Below, one piece after another: positions 8,079 through 16,309 of a stretch of 53,337 nucleotides of DNA (position 1 is its first letter; every line of letters begins with the position of its first letter). Location: positions 1 to 53,337 of the forward strand of contig JAFTIL010000014.1 in the NCBI GenBank assembly GCA_017456905.1. Direction: 5' to 3'. Made by a program: the position numbers and the translations under genes. The notes below the pieces were generated by a model, which was given only the letters and a program-made list of their open reading frames with translations, did not search any database and was not told the origin of the DNA. This stretch comes from Clostridia bacterium (GTDB lineage Bacteria > Bacillota > Clostridia > Oscillospirales > CAG-272).

Positions 8079-8885
8079 TTACCCCTCGGTCAGCTCAAAC
8101 AGGGTGCCGAAGCGATATCCCTCAGCCTTGAGGGAGGCGATCACGTCGCCCAAGATAGCGGCGTTGGTGGCAGAGGTGGGATGGAGCAGAATGACGGCAC
8201 CGTTGTGGATGTTATCCAGGATCTTTTGCTTGGCTGCCGCGGGGTCGGGCTGTTTTTGATTGTCCCAATCGGCGTAGGCAAAGCTCCAGAACACGGTTTT
8301 ATAACCGAGACGCTGGGCTTCGGTTAGCATGGCGCGGTCAAATTTCCCCTCAGGCGGGCGGAAAAACTTGGATATCTCCACACCGCACAGGTCTCTGCAA
8401 GCGTCCTCCAAACGGCAGAGCTCGCCTTCCAACTCGCTTGCGTGGCTTCCCGTCATGTCCCTGTGGGTAAAGGTATGGTTGCAGACCAAATGTCCCTCGG
8501 CCGCCATGCGACGCACCAGATCGGGCTCTGCCTCGGGGAGATTGCCCAGAATAAAGAAAGCGCCCGGCACCTCGGCTGCCTTGAGGGCGTCCAGCACCTT
8601 GGCCACGTTGCCGTTCTCATAGCCGGCGTCAAAGGTCAGATAAACCACCTTGTCCTCGGCCTCCGCCTGGGTGTGGCGGTGGTCAATATAGTAGCCGTCG
8701 TATTGCTCTACGAAGGACAGCGCGGCATCGGCACGGGGCTGGCTGTGATTTTTTGCGCGAACGCAATACCAGTTTTGGGGGGCAGAGGCGGTCGCGCTTG
8801 CCGACAATACGCCTGCGAACATAAGGCAGGGGCAGAGCAGTGAAATGATGACACCTGTCAGGAGATTTTTGATGTTGCTTGTCAT
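8079..8885 (-). CDS. pdaA: PdaA-type delta-lactam-forming peptidoglycan deacetylase
   Basis: A 268-residue exported CE4 enzyme whose sequence follows Bacillus PdaA: signal peptide (1-33), NWYCVRAKNHSQP near 38-50, VYLTFDAGYENG (81-92), GHLVCNHTFTH (131-141, His137 and His141), FRPPEGKFD near 170 and LLHPTS. PdaA removes the acetyl group of muramic acid so that the spore cortex delta-lactam can form. As in PdaA (TFDNGYE), the second Asp of the usual TFDDG motif is absent, here Ala87, while Asp86 is kept. The start is the ATG at 8885 after AAAGGAA; longer in-frame extension upstream crosses the intergenic region and lacks protein-like sequence. It points to sporulation capacity. Confidence 0.85.
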   Translation of the reverse strand: MTSNIKNLLTGVIISLLCPCLMFAGVLSASATASAPQNWYCVRAKNHSQPRADAALSFVEQYDGYYIDHRHTQAEAEDKVVYLTFDAGYENGNVAKVLDALKAAEVPGAFFILGNLPEAEPDLVRRMAAEGHLVCNHTFTHRDMTGSHASELEGELCRLEDACRDLCGVEISKFFRPPEGKFDRAMLTEAQRLGYKTVFWSFAYADWDNQKQPDPAAAKQKILDNIHNGAVILLHPTSATNAAILGDVIASLKAEGYRFGTLFELTEG

Positions 8886-9155
8886 GATGCTTGTTCCTTT
8901 CGGACGAGTCATTTCTCGTGAAATGAGGTCTGCCGTTAGTTTCGGTAGTGCGCTGTTTTTTAACCGCTGTAATTTGTGGATGAAAAGGAAGTTGTCTTGA
9001 TCGCTTGAGTGAAATTTATCAAAAATATGGTATTTCATGTAAAAATTATGTCGAGTCGATGGAAAATTCATGCAAAGTTCATAGGAAGTACATATGTGCA
9101 AGGTATAATAAATTGTTAAAAGTACAGAAATTTGGGCGGGAGGTGACGAGTCTCT
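8886..9155. other. Divergent intergenic region
   Basis: A+T-rich region between the divergent deacetylase and VTC genes. A TATAAT box at 9104-9109 points right but has no good -35 box at 16-18 bases. No clear housekeeping promoter faces left, which would be in keeping with a sporulation sigma factor for pdaA, although I could not define one. Confidence 0.4.
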
Positions 9156-9911
9156 TTGAATACATTCAAACGCATGGAAAAAAAGACCACCATGCAGATA
9201 TCGGACGTTCCCGCGTTTCTGGAACGCATCCTGCCCCGCATGGATTATGACTCGCACAACGTGAACGGCGAGCCCTACATGATCAGTAATATCTACTTCG
9301 ATGATGTCAACGATAACGTCATCCGCACCTCGGTGACCCTCCCCAAGTATAAAGAAAAGCTCCGTCTCCGCAGCTACGGTGTGCCCACGTCGGATACGAA
9401 GGTCTTTTTGGAGCTTAAGAAAAAGCTTTACGGCGTGGGAACCAAACGCCGCGCCAAGCTCCTGCTTCGGGATGCTGAAGCTTATCTGGAGACAGGCACC
9501 CATCCCGAGGGACTCTCCTATATTGACGAACAGGTGCTCCGCGAGATCGACTACTATCGCTCTCACGAAACGGTGGTGCCTCGCATCTACGTCAGTTATC
9601 TCCGACGAGCTTTCTTCGCTAAGGACGATCCCTCCTTCCGCGTCACCCTTGACAGTGATATCTTGACAAGACGCTATGACCTGGATCTTTCTCTCGGCCG
9701 CTATGGCGAACCCGTGCTTTCACCCGGAAAGCTGGTGTTGGAGGTGAAATTCGCGGGGGCAGTTCCTTTGTGGTTTTGCCGTGTTATGAGCGATTTCGGC
9801 CTCTCCTTCCATACCTTCTCCAAGTGTGGCACGGATTTTAAGCTTTATACATACGAAAAGGCTTGTGCGGAACGCATGGACGAGGCCCATTATCTTCGCT
9901 TGATCCATTGA
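9156..9911 (+). CDS. VTC-domain protein (polyphosphate polymerase-like)
   Basis: A 251-residue VTC domain protein. Eukaryotic VTC4 polymerises polyphosphate from ATP inside a tunnel lined by basic residues; bacterial homologues stand alone. The start is TTG at 9156, 9 bases after GGGAGGTG: this keeps the FKRMEKK motif that begins the domain (the FKRYE.K motif of the family). Other conserved stretches are ISNIYFDD (about 47-54), KEKLRLRSYG (67-76), FLELKKKL (86-93), RRA, and LVLEVKF (about 192-198). It precedes a DUF4956 gene by 39 bases, a linkage well known for bacterial VTC proteins. A soluble triphosphate-tunnel enzyme acting at the membrane with its partner is the best inference. Confidence 0.82.
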   Translation: MNTFKRMEKKTTMQISDVPAFLERILPRMDYDSHNVNGEPYMISNIYFDDVNDNVIRTSVTLPKYKEKLRLRSYGVPTSDTKVFLELKKKLYGVGTKRRAKLLLRDAEAYLETGTHPEGLSYIDEQVLREIDYYRSHETVVPRIYVSYLRRAFFAKDDPSFRVTLDSDILTRRYDLDLSLGRYGEPVLSPGKLVLEVKFAGAVPLWFCRVMSDFGLSFHTFSKCGTDFKLYTYEKACAERMDEAHYLRLIH

Positions 9912-9950
9912 TTATTTTGAAAAAATGAAGTCCGAAAGGAAAGTTTACTT

Positions 9951-10640
9951 ATGAACAACCTGCTCAACAATATCCTTCAGACCATTGATATCACCACCAT
10001 CACCCTTGGCCGCGCTCTGACCCTCATGGGCTGTGCCGTGGGTCTTGCCTTTGCTATTATGCTGGTGTATATGTTTACTCACCGCCGCTCGGGCTGGCGC
10101 CCCTCGGTGATGTTCACCATGCTTCTTTTGGGGCCCATCGTTGCCATCATTGTGATTTGTATCGGCAGTAATATCGCCCGTGCGATCTCCATCGGCGGCG
10201 GCCTTGCCCTGATCCGTTTCAGAAACACCGTGGAGGACCCCCGCGATATCATTTACTTCTACCTTTCCATCGCTTCGGGTATGGCTTGCGGCGTAGGCTT
10301 CATTGGCTTTGGTGCCATAGCTGTTTTTTTGATCCTTGCTTTCATCGTTATCATGTCCCTGGTAGGACTTGATCGCAGCGGCGGCCGAGGCAAGAGACTG
10401 CGCATCCTCGTCCCCGAAAGCCTGGACTATACTGACGTGTTCGATCCTGTCCTCAACAAGTATTGCAAGTATCACCATCTCAACCGCATCAAGACCACCG
10501 ATTACGGCACCCTTATGGAGCTGGATTTCCGTGTGGTCATGAAGAACAAGGCCGAGGAAAAGAAGTTTATTGACGAGCTTCGTGAGCGCAACGGCAACCT
10601 CAATATCAGCCTTATCCAGAACATGGCCGAGGAGCTGTGA
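9951..10640 (+). CDS. DUF4956 membrane protein
   Basis: A 229-residue membrane protein with four hydrophobic segments (about 18-43, 50-70, 100-118, 120-140) and a cytoplasmic C-terminal domain of about 85 residues that looks ferredoxin-fold-like. The central GGGLALIRFRNTVEDPRDIIYF stretch, shortened here to GLALIRFRNTVEDPRD, is the DUF4956 hallmark. The family is repeatedly found beside VTC proteins and CotH kinases; its role is unknown but it may be the membrane platform for the VTC enzyme. AAAGGAAAG lies 7 bases before ATG 9951. A strong terminator follows, so the pair is a closed transcription unit. Confidence 0.85.
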   Translation: MNNLLNNILQTIDITTITLGRALTLMGCAVGLAFAIMLVYMFTHRRSGWRPSVMFTMLLLGPIVAIIVICIGSNIARAISIGGGLALIRFRNTVEDPRDIIYFYLSIASGMACGVGFIGFGAIAVFLILAFIVIMSLVGLDRSGGRGKRLRILVPESLDYTDVFDPVLNKYCKYHHLNRIKTTDYGTLMELDFRVVMKNKAEEKKFIDELRERNGNLNISLIQNMAEEL

Positions 10641-10648
10641 TCCGTCAT

Positions 10649-10690
10649 AAGAACGCCTGCACATTTTTGTGGCAGGCGTTCTTGTTTTTC
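10649..10690 (+). terminator. Intrinsic terminator after DUF4956 gene
   Basis: AAGAACGCCTGC (10649-10660) pairs perfectly with GCAGGCGTTCTT (10672-10683), followed by GTTTTT. Confidence 0.9.
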
Positions 10691-10747
10691 GGACCCGGCT
10701 TTTATATTTAAAGAAGTTAATTTTTTATAAATTCTTATGACAAGGGT

Positions 10748-10776
10748 TTGTAAAAAACACATATATATGATATAAT
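10748..10776 (+). promoter_or_regulatory. Sigma-A promoter of cdaA
   Basis: TTGTAA (10748-10753), 17 bases, TATAAT (10771-10776). The start site would be near 10783. Confidence 0.75.
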
Positions 10777-10861
10777 ATATATCAACTTATTTTATAGTGG
10801 TTATTTGTCGCCAATGAAGATATACGGCGTTCGCAAGATCAAGCGCAAGGAGGGAATCGGT

Positions 10862-11908
10862 TTGGATAATTTAGCCGTTTGGTTTGAAAATTTCTGGGAG
10901 CAATACATAGTGGGTCCGCTGGGTCGCTTCAGTTTGCCCGGAGACCTGTTGGACATCCTTTTGCTCACGGCTCTTTTTTACTGGGTCTATTCTTTCATCA
11001 AAAACCGCCGTGCGGGCAAGCTGGCCATTGGCGTGGCTCTGGTACTCCTGGCATACGGTGTCAGTGATATTTTCAACATGGAGGCCTTCCATAAGATCAT
11101 CGCAGCCATCGTTTCCGTTGGTATCGTGATCGTCGTTATCATCTTCCAGCCCGAGCTTCGTGACGTTTTGGAAAAGATCGGCTCTACCCCCTTCGGCTTC
11201 CGTGCCATCGGTGAAAAAGAACAGGCCGAGGTGACTAACACCATCAATGCTGTGGTAGATGCCGCCATCCTCATTGCCCAGACCGATACCGACGGCGCGC
11301 TGATCGTCATTGAGCGCACCACCAAGCTGGGTGATTACGTGGATAACGGCCAGCGGCTTGATGCCGAAGTTTCGGTGCCTCTGCTTCGAAATATTTTCGT
11401 TGATCGTTCTCCTTTACATGACGGTGCAGTCATCATCAGCGGTAACCGTATCGCCGCCGCGGGATGTAAGCTTCCTCTGACTCACAACGAGGAGGATCTG
11501 AAGCATCTGGGAACCCGTCACAGAGCCGCCGTGGGCATCACCGAGATCTGCAACGACTGCGTGGTGGTGGTGGTCTCGGAGGAGAGACACCGCATTTCCT
11601 TGGCCAACGGCGGTGTGATCAAACTGGATTATAACAAGAACGTGGCGGATCTGAAGGCGGAGGAAAGCGTGAAGCTCATCCGTAACACCTTGAGACAGGA
11701 TCTGTTCCATCTGCTGACCAACATCAGCGCCGAGGAGGCCAGCCGCATTTCGGATCGAAAGGCACAAAAGGAGCGCAAGCGTATGCTGAAAAAAGCAGGT
11801 CAGCTTCAAAAGAAGGCGGATATGACGCTGAAGCATCGTGCACGCAGAACGGTTTCCTCCCCAAAACAAGAGACGGAGGCTACCACCGACACACCCAAGC
11901 AGGACTGA
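10862..11908 (+). CDS. cdaA: Diadenylate cyclase CdaA
   Basis: Makes the second messenger c-di-AMP from two ATP. Three membrane helices at about 28-48, 52-70 and 77-95 lead into the DAC domain (about 105-260), which contains DGALIVIER, the catalytic DGA motif (SPLHDGAVI, 187-189) and RHR (219-221). I prefer the TTG start at 10862, 7 bases after AAGGAGGG, which gives 348 residues and the usual CdaA N-terminus; an ATG at 10814 would add a basic 16-residue leader. The C-terminal tail (about 270-348), rich in Lys, Arg and Glu, is longer than in Bacillus CdaA (about 273 residues). CdaA normally sits with cdaR and glmM; neither is intact here. Confidence 0.92.
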   Translation: MDNLAVWFENFWEQYIVGPLGRFSLPGDLLDILLLTALFYWVYSFIKNRRAGKLAIGVALVLLAYGVSDIFNMEAFHKIIAAIVSVGIVIVVIIFQPELRDVLEKIGSTPFGFRAIGEKEQAEVTNTINAVVDAAILIAQTDTDGALIVIERTTKLGDYVDNGQRLDAEVSVPLLRNIFVDRSPLHDGAVIISGNRIAAAGCKLPLTHNEEDLKHLGTRHRAAVGITEICNDCVVVVVSEERHRISLANGGVIKLDYNKNVADLKAEESVKLIRNTLRQDLFHLLTNISAEEASRISDRKAQKERKRMLKKAGQLQKKADMTLKHRARRTVSSPKQETEATTDTPKQD

Positions 11909-11985
11909 GCAGAGCTTTTCCTGCGAAGAACGATTTGATATACCATGTTCGCGCATGATCTGTGCGCGGCGGAAAGGGAAGTAAC

Positions 11986-12297
11986 ATGGCGCGTTTTAAG
12001 CTTGTAAGGATTGGCAAGAAGGGAAAAAAAAGGGTTGAAGTGCAGAAGGTGCACTTCAAGCTGCATTTCGGTGCCCTGGTTTTTGCCTTGATCTGCGCTT
12101 TTCTCGTTTGGTTTTACGTAAAGGGAAGCACCCCTCCTGCGCTTGAGCCGCCTCGGCCCGAGGAAACGACACCTCGCGAGACTGCCGAGGTATCCGATGT
12201 CACTACGGCCGATACCGTGTATGAGGCGGCCATGTCGCTGTGCGGGGAGATTTTCTGCTTTGTCGATATGGGTGAAGGAGTCCATCAAGATGCGTGA
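11986..12297 (+). CDS. Small membrane protein, possible CdaR/YbbR remnant
   Basis: A 103-residue protein with a strongly basic N-terminus (MARFKLVRIGKKGKKR), one membrane helix (about 30-47, ALVFALICAFLVWFYVKGS) and a short Thr/Glu/Pro-rich outer tail. The helix resembles the N-terminal anchor of CdaR/YbbR proteins (ALVLAxxLWLYV), and the gene sits where cdaR usually does, right after cdaA. The YbbR repeats are missing. It may therefore be a shortened CdaR or a new partner of CdaA. GGAAAGGGAA precedes ATG 11986; the end overlaps the next gene by 8 bases. Confidence 0.6.
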   Translation: MARFKLVRIGKKGKKRVEVQKVHFKLHFGALVFALICAFLVWFYVKGSTPPALEPPRPEETTPRETAEVSDVTTADTVYEAAMSLCGEIFCFVDMGEGVHQDA

Positions 12298-13951
12298 CGA
12301 CCGTAACAGAGATCACGAGGTGATCCAAGGTGTCATCATCGAGGGGATCTCGGTGCCCGTGGGGACGGCCGTCTCCGAAGTGCTATACAAAGCCGAACAG
12401 AAAATGAAGCGCTCCGGATTTCATACCGGCTCGCTTCATTTTCGACTTTATAAAAAATCTATCGACGCTCGCAAAAGAGAGGATATCCGCCTGGTATACT
12501 CGGTTTTGGGCGTGGTTAAAGAGGGTGGCCGTCCCCTGCCGGCGTCGATGATCTCTCGCGGCGGCTTTAAGCCGTATACCCATGAGCCGCTGACCACGGC
12601 ACATGGCTCGTCGCCGCTGACGGCCCGTCCCTTAGTGGTGGGCGCCGGTCCTGCGGGACTTTTCTGTGCCTATCTTTTGGCACGGGAGGGCTACCGCCCC
12701 CTGCTCATTGACCGAGGCGATAACGTAAATGACCGCGTGACCGCCGTGGATCGCTTTGTGAAGTTGGGTGTCCTGGATACAGAGTCTAATATCCAGTTCG
12801 GCGCGGGAGGCGCGGGTACATTTTCCGACGGGAAATTGCTCACCCGTATCAACGACCCCCGTTGCGCCTTTGTGCTGGAGACCTTGCGTGATATGGGCGC
12901 GCCCGAGGACATTACCTTGAGCGCCAAGCCCCACGTGGGAACCGACGTGCTTCGCCTGGTGGTATCCAATATGCTGGAGGCTATTACCGCTATGGGCGGT
13001 GAGGTCTTGTTCCGTTGCCGTCTCGACGGTATCAAGCGCCTAACGGACGGTAGCCTTTCGGCTGTGACTACACGTGGGGAGATCCCCTGCGGTGTCATGG
13101 TGCTGGCGCCGGGCCACAGCGCAAGAGATACCTATGCCATGCTTTTGCGTGACGGTTATACCGTAGTGCCCAAGCCCATGTCCGTGGGCGTCCGTATTGA
13201 GCACCTGCGAGAAGATATGGATCAGATGCTTTACGGAAATATGGCCGGTCATCCCGACCTGGGCGCGGGAGAGTACCATTTGTCCCACACCAAAGGGGCA
13301 CGGGGTGTATATACTTTCTGTATGTGTCCCGGCGGTGAGGTGGTGGCCGCGGCATCCGAGGCCGAGACCGTAGTGGTCAATGGCATGAGCCATCGCGCGA
13401 GAGATCTGACCAATTCCAATTCTGCGGTGGCAGTTTCGGTTTTCCCCGAGGATTACGAGCCCGTGGATGGCAGCCCCGTCCTGGGGGCCATTGAATATCA
13501 GCGCAGGATCGAGCGCGCCGCCTATGTGGCCGGCGGTAAGAATTACGACGTGCCTGTGATGAGCGTAGGAGATTTTCTCAGCGGTGTGTCAGGGGCCTCC
13601 TTAAAGCAACCCTCCCGTGTTCTCCCCTCATATCGGGGTGGCGAACACTTTAAAACGACTCCCCTATCCCTAGTCCTGCCCCCTTACGTACTGGCTTCTC
13701 TTGATGAAGGCCTTCGTGCTTTTGATAAAAAGCTCCCCGGCTTTGCTATGCCCGAGGCTGTATTGTCAGGTGCCGAAACTCGGACCTCTGCCCCTGTTCG
13801 TATTTTGCGCGGCGAGGATCTTTGCGCGGTGGGCCATCCTGCCATCTATCCTTGTGGAGAAGGTGCCGGATATGCGGGCGGCATCACCAGCGCCGCCGCG
13901 GACGGTCTCCGCGTAGCGGAGGCCATCATAGCCAAATATTGCGATAAATGA
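12290..13951 (+). CDS. FAD-dependent dehydrogenase (COG2509 type)
   Basis: A 553-residue flavoprotein of the uncharacterised FAD-dependent dehydrogenase family common in Clostridia. An N-terminal domain of about 85 residues (with FRLYKKSIDARKREDIRLVYS, here cited as FRLYKKSIDARKRED, typical of the family) precedes the dinucleotide fold VVGAGPAGLFCAYLLAREG (about 116-134). Later motifs include FGAGGAGTFSDGKL (near 183), APGHSARDTY and the C-terminal CGEGAGYAGGITSAAADG that closes the FAD site. ATG 12290 is 9 bases after GAAGGAG; the upstream in-frame extension lies in the preceding gene. Substrate unknown. It overlaps the small membrane protein gene, so it belongs to the cdaA transcription unit. 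Confidence 0.85.
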   Translation: MRDDRNRDHEVIQGVIIEGISVPVGTAVSEVLYKAEQKMKRSGFHTGSLHFRLYKKSIDARKREDIRLVYSVLGVVKEGGRPLPASMISRGGFKPYTHEPLTTAHGSSPLTARPLVVGAGPAGLFCAYLLAREGYRPLLIDRGDNVNDRVTAVDRFVKLGVLDTESNIQFGAGGAGTFSDGKLLTRINDPRCAFVLETLRDMGAPEDITLSAKPHVGTDVLRLVVSNMLEAITAMGGEVLFRCRLDGIKRLTDGSLSAVTTRGEIPCGVMVLAPGHSARDTYAMLLRDGYTVVPKPMSVGVRIEHLREDMDQMLYGNMAGHPDLGAGEYHLSHTKGARGVYTFCMCPGGEVVAAASEAETVVVNGMSHRARDLTNSNSAVAVSVFPEDYEPVDGSPVLGAIEYQRRIERAAYVAGGKNYDVPVMSVGDFLSGVSGASLKQPSRVLPSYRGGEHFKTTPLSLVLPPYVLASLDEGLRAFDKKLPGFAMPEAVLSGAETRTSAPVRILRGEDLCAVGHPAIYPCGEGAGYAGGITSAAADGLRVAEAIIAKYCDK

Positions 13952-14005
13952 CTTTTGACTGATTTTTGATTATGACGAAGAATTGAAAGGAAAGAAAACC
14001 CCTTT

Positions 14006-16219
14006 ATGAAAGATCATATACAAGGCCTGAGCCGTGAGCGCATATGGTCTCTGCTCTATACCCCGGGAGACGGGGACAGAGACCGACAGATATCCGAGCT
14101 CAGCGCCTCGTTACAGATATCTCCTGTTACCGCTCGGCTGCTTTATAACCGTGGGTATCTCACCCCTGCGGCGGCACGTCCCTTTTTGGCCGGCGGTGCC
14201 GATATATGGCGCGACCCTTTCCTCATGAAGGATATGTCAGCGGCTGTCAGCCGTGTGCTTCATGCCGTGGAGACAGGGCAAAAGATCGCCATTTATGGCG
14301 ACTATGACGTGGACGGTGTTACCTCTGTCACTTCTCTCCAGCTATATCTTGAAAGCTTGGGGGCCAACGTTATAAGCTACATTCCCAGCCGCTTTAAGGA
14401 AGGCTACGGTATGTCCCTTCCCGTGATGGATAAACTGGCTGAGGAGGGCGTGGAGTTGATCATCACCGTGGACACGGGTATCACGGCCAATCGAGAGATA
14501 TTATATGCCTCTGAGCTGGGAATGGACACCGTGGTGACCGACCACCACGAATGTCATGCCGAGATCCCCGCTTGTGCCGCCGTTGTCAATCCCCATCGCC
14601 CCGATTGCCCCTATCCTTTTAAGGAGCTGGCGGGTGTGGGTGTGGTGTTCAAGCTCATATGCGCTTGTGAGGCCATGAGATGCGGTGTGAGCAGTAGGGA
14701 GGCCTTTGAGGCTGTCAGCCCTCTCTATATTGATCTGGTAGCTATCGGTACCGTGGCAGATGTGATGCCTTTGTGTGACGAGAACCGTCTGATCGTTTCC
14801 CGAGGCCTGGCGATCTTGGAGCACACCGAGCGCCCGGGTCTTGCGGCACTGTTGGATGCCATTTCCGGCAACGGAACCGTTCGCCCGGCAGCAGGTAACG
14901 CCGTTGCCAAGCCTCGCCGGAAGGTCAATGCGGGTTTGGTGGGCTACGGTATCGCTCCTCGTATCAACGCCGCAGGTCGTATTTCCCACGCCATGAAGGC
15001 GGTAGAGCTGTTGCTCTCCGAGACTGAGCAGGAAGCGATTCCTCTGGCCGAGGAGCTTTGCAGTATCAATACCCGACGCCAGACCGAGGAAAACCGCATT
15101 GCAGAGCAAGCCTACCGCATGATCGAAGAGCAGCTTTCGAGCGCAGAAAAGCCCCCACGTATTCTGGTTTTGGAGGACGATGATTGGCTCCAGGGCATTG
15201 TGGGTATCGTTGCTTCCCGTGTGACCGAAAGATACGGCCTTCCTTCCATCCTCATCTCCTTTGACGGTTCGGTGACGGGTGATCCCTCGGATGACGACGT
15301 GGGCAAGGGCTCGGGTCGAAGTGTGAAGGGACTCAATTTAGTAGAGGCTCTTGCGGATTCAAGAGAGCTTTTGCTCCGTTTCGGTGGACACGAGCTGGCA
15401 GCAGGACTTACCGTGCGTCGTGGGAATATCCAAGCCTTCAGGGAAAAGATCAACGAATATGCTGACCGCTACCTCACCGACGAGATGACCGCCGTGCGTT
15501 ACGAGGCGGAGTGCGAGGTGACCATGGCAGAGATGACCATGACCCTGGCACAGGAGCTGGAAACATTAGAGCCCTTCGGCGTATCCAACCCGTTGCCCAT
15601 ATTCATGCTCAAGGACGCCGTGGTACAAAAAATCATTCCCATGGGCGGCGGCAAGCACACCAAGCTGGTGCTGTACGCTGACGGCTATATGATGCAGGCC
15701 GTGTGGTTCGGTATGTCCGTATCCCGTCTGCCCATAGCGGTGGGAGATTCCGCCGACGTGCTGTTCCAACTCAATATCAACGAATATCAGGGTGTCCGCA
15801 GCCTTCAGATGATCCTGCAGGATGTGCGGATGTCCGAATCTTACGTAAAAGCCTGCCGTTCCGAGGAGGAACGCTTCGAGGACGTATTGGCGGGTGCACC
15901 CATCTCCACAGAGGAGAATATTATCCCCGATCGGGACGATATTGCTTGCGTCTACACCCTGCTTCGCGGTGATGCACGTCTCGGTTATCGAACCTTTATG
16001 GACAGAGACCTCCTTGCCCGCATCAAGGCAGGCGGAGGCACTGTGGATTACATCAAGCTGCGGCTGTCCCTTCGCATTCTTGACCAACTGGGTGTCTGCC
16101 ATATTCAGGAGCCCGGCAACGGTATGTTTATCTTCGACGTTGACTTTTCGGCACCCAAGACCAGCGTGGAGGCATCCCCTCTGTATCGCCGTCTGAGGGG
16201 ACAAGTCGCCGAAAGCTAA
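14006..16219 (+). CDS. recJ: Single-stranded-DNA exonuclease RecJ
   Basis: A 737-residue 5'-3' single-strand DNA exonuclease of recombination and mismatch repair. DHH phosphoesterase motifs: YGDYDVDG (97-104, metal-binding Asp99, Asp101, Asp103), VDTG (155-158), TDHHE (178-182); the DHHA1 part has RFGGHELAAGLT near 467. A C-terminal domain of about 170 residues, longer than in E. coli RecJ (577 residues), matches the Firmicutes type. AAAGGAAAG is about 11 bases from ATG 14006, a rather long spacing. It is followed by relA/spoT, an arrangement seen in many Clostridia. Confidence 0.93.
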   Translation: MKDHIQGLSRERIWSLLYTPGDGDRDRQISELSASLQISPVTARLLYNRGYLTPAAARPFLAGGADIWRDPFLMKDMSAAVSRVLHAVETGQKIAIYGDYDVDGVTSVTSLQLYLESLGANVISYIPSRFKEGYGMSLPVMDKLAEEGVELIITVDTGITANREILYASELGMDTVVTDHHECHAEIPACAAVVNPHRPDCPYPFKELAGVGVVFKLICACEAMRCGVSSREAFEAVSPLYIDLVAIGTVADVMPLCDENRLIVSRGLAILEHTERPGLAALLDAISGNGTVRPAAGNAVAKPRRKVNAGLVGYGIAPRINAAGRISHAMKAVELLLSETEQEAIPLAEELCSINTRRQTEENRIAEQAYRMIEEQLSSAEKPPRILVLEDDDWLQGIVGIVASRVTERYGLPSILISFDGSVTGDPSDDDVGKGSGRSVKGLNLVEALADSRELLLRFGGHELAAGLTVRRGNIQAFREKINEYADRYLTDEMTAVRYEAECEVTMAEMTMTLAQELETLEPFGVSNPLPIFMLKDAVVQKIIPMGGGKHTKLVLYADGYMMQAVWFGMSVSRLPIAVGDSADVLFQLNINEYQGVRSLQMILQDVRMSESYVKACRSEEERFEDVLAGAPISTEENIIPDRDDIACVYTLLRGDARLGYRTFMDRDLLARIKAGGGTVDYIKLRLSLRILDQLGVCHIQEPGNGMFIFDVDFSAPKTSVEASPLYRRLRGQVAES

Positions 16220-16309
16220 CATATAACAGGCGTCTTACAAGCCTTTGCCTTGCAAGCTTGCAAAAAGGGAATGACGACGCTGACCTCAAATGCTAATCAG
16301 GAGGCATTT

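Noticed and set aside
8886-9060. Sigma-G or sigma-E type promoter for pdaA
   Set aside because: Partial matches only; spacing and box identity were not convincing.
8886-9566. Long N-terminal extension of the pdaA frame
   Set aside because: It would run across the intergenic region and antisense to the VTC gene; the ATG at 8885 gives a normal signal peptide and has a ribosome binding site.
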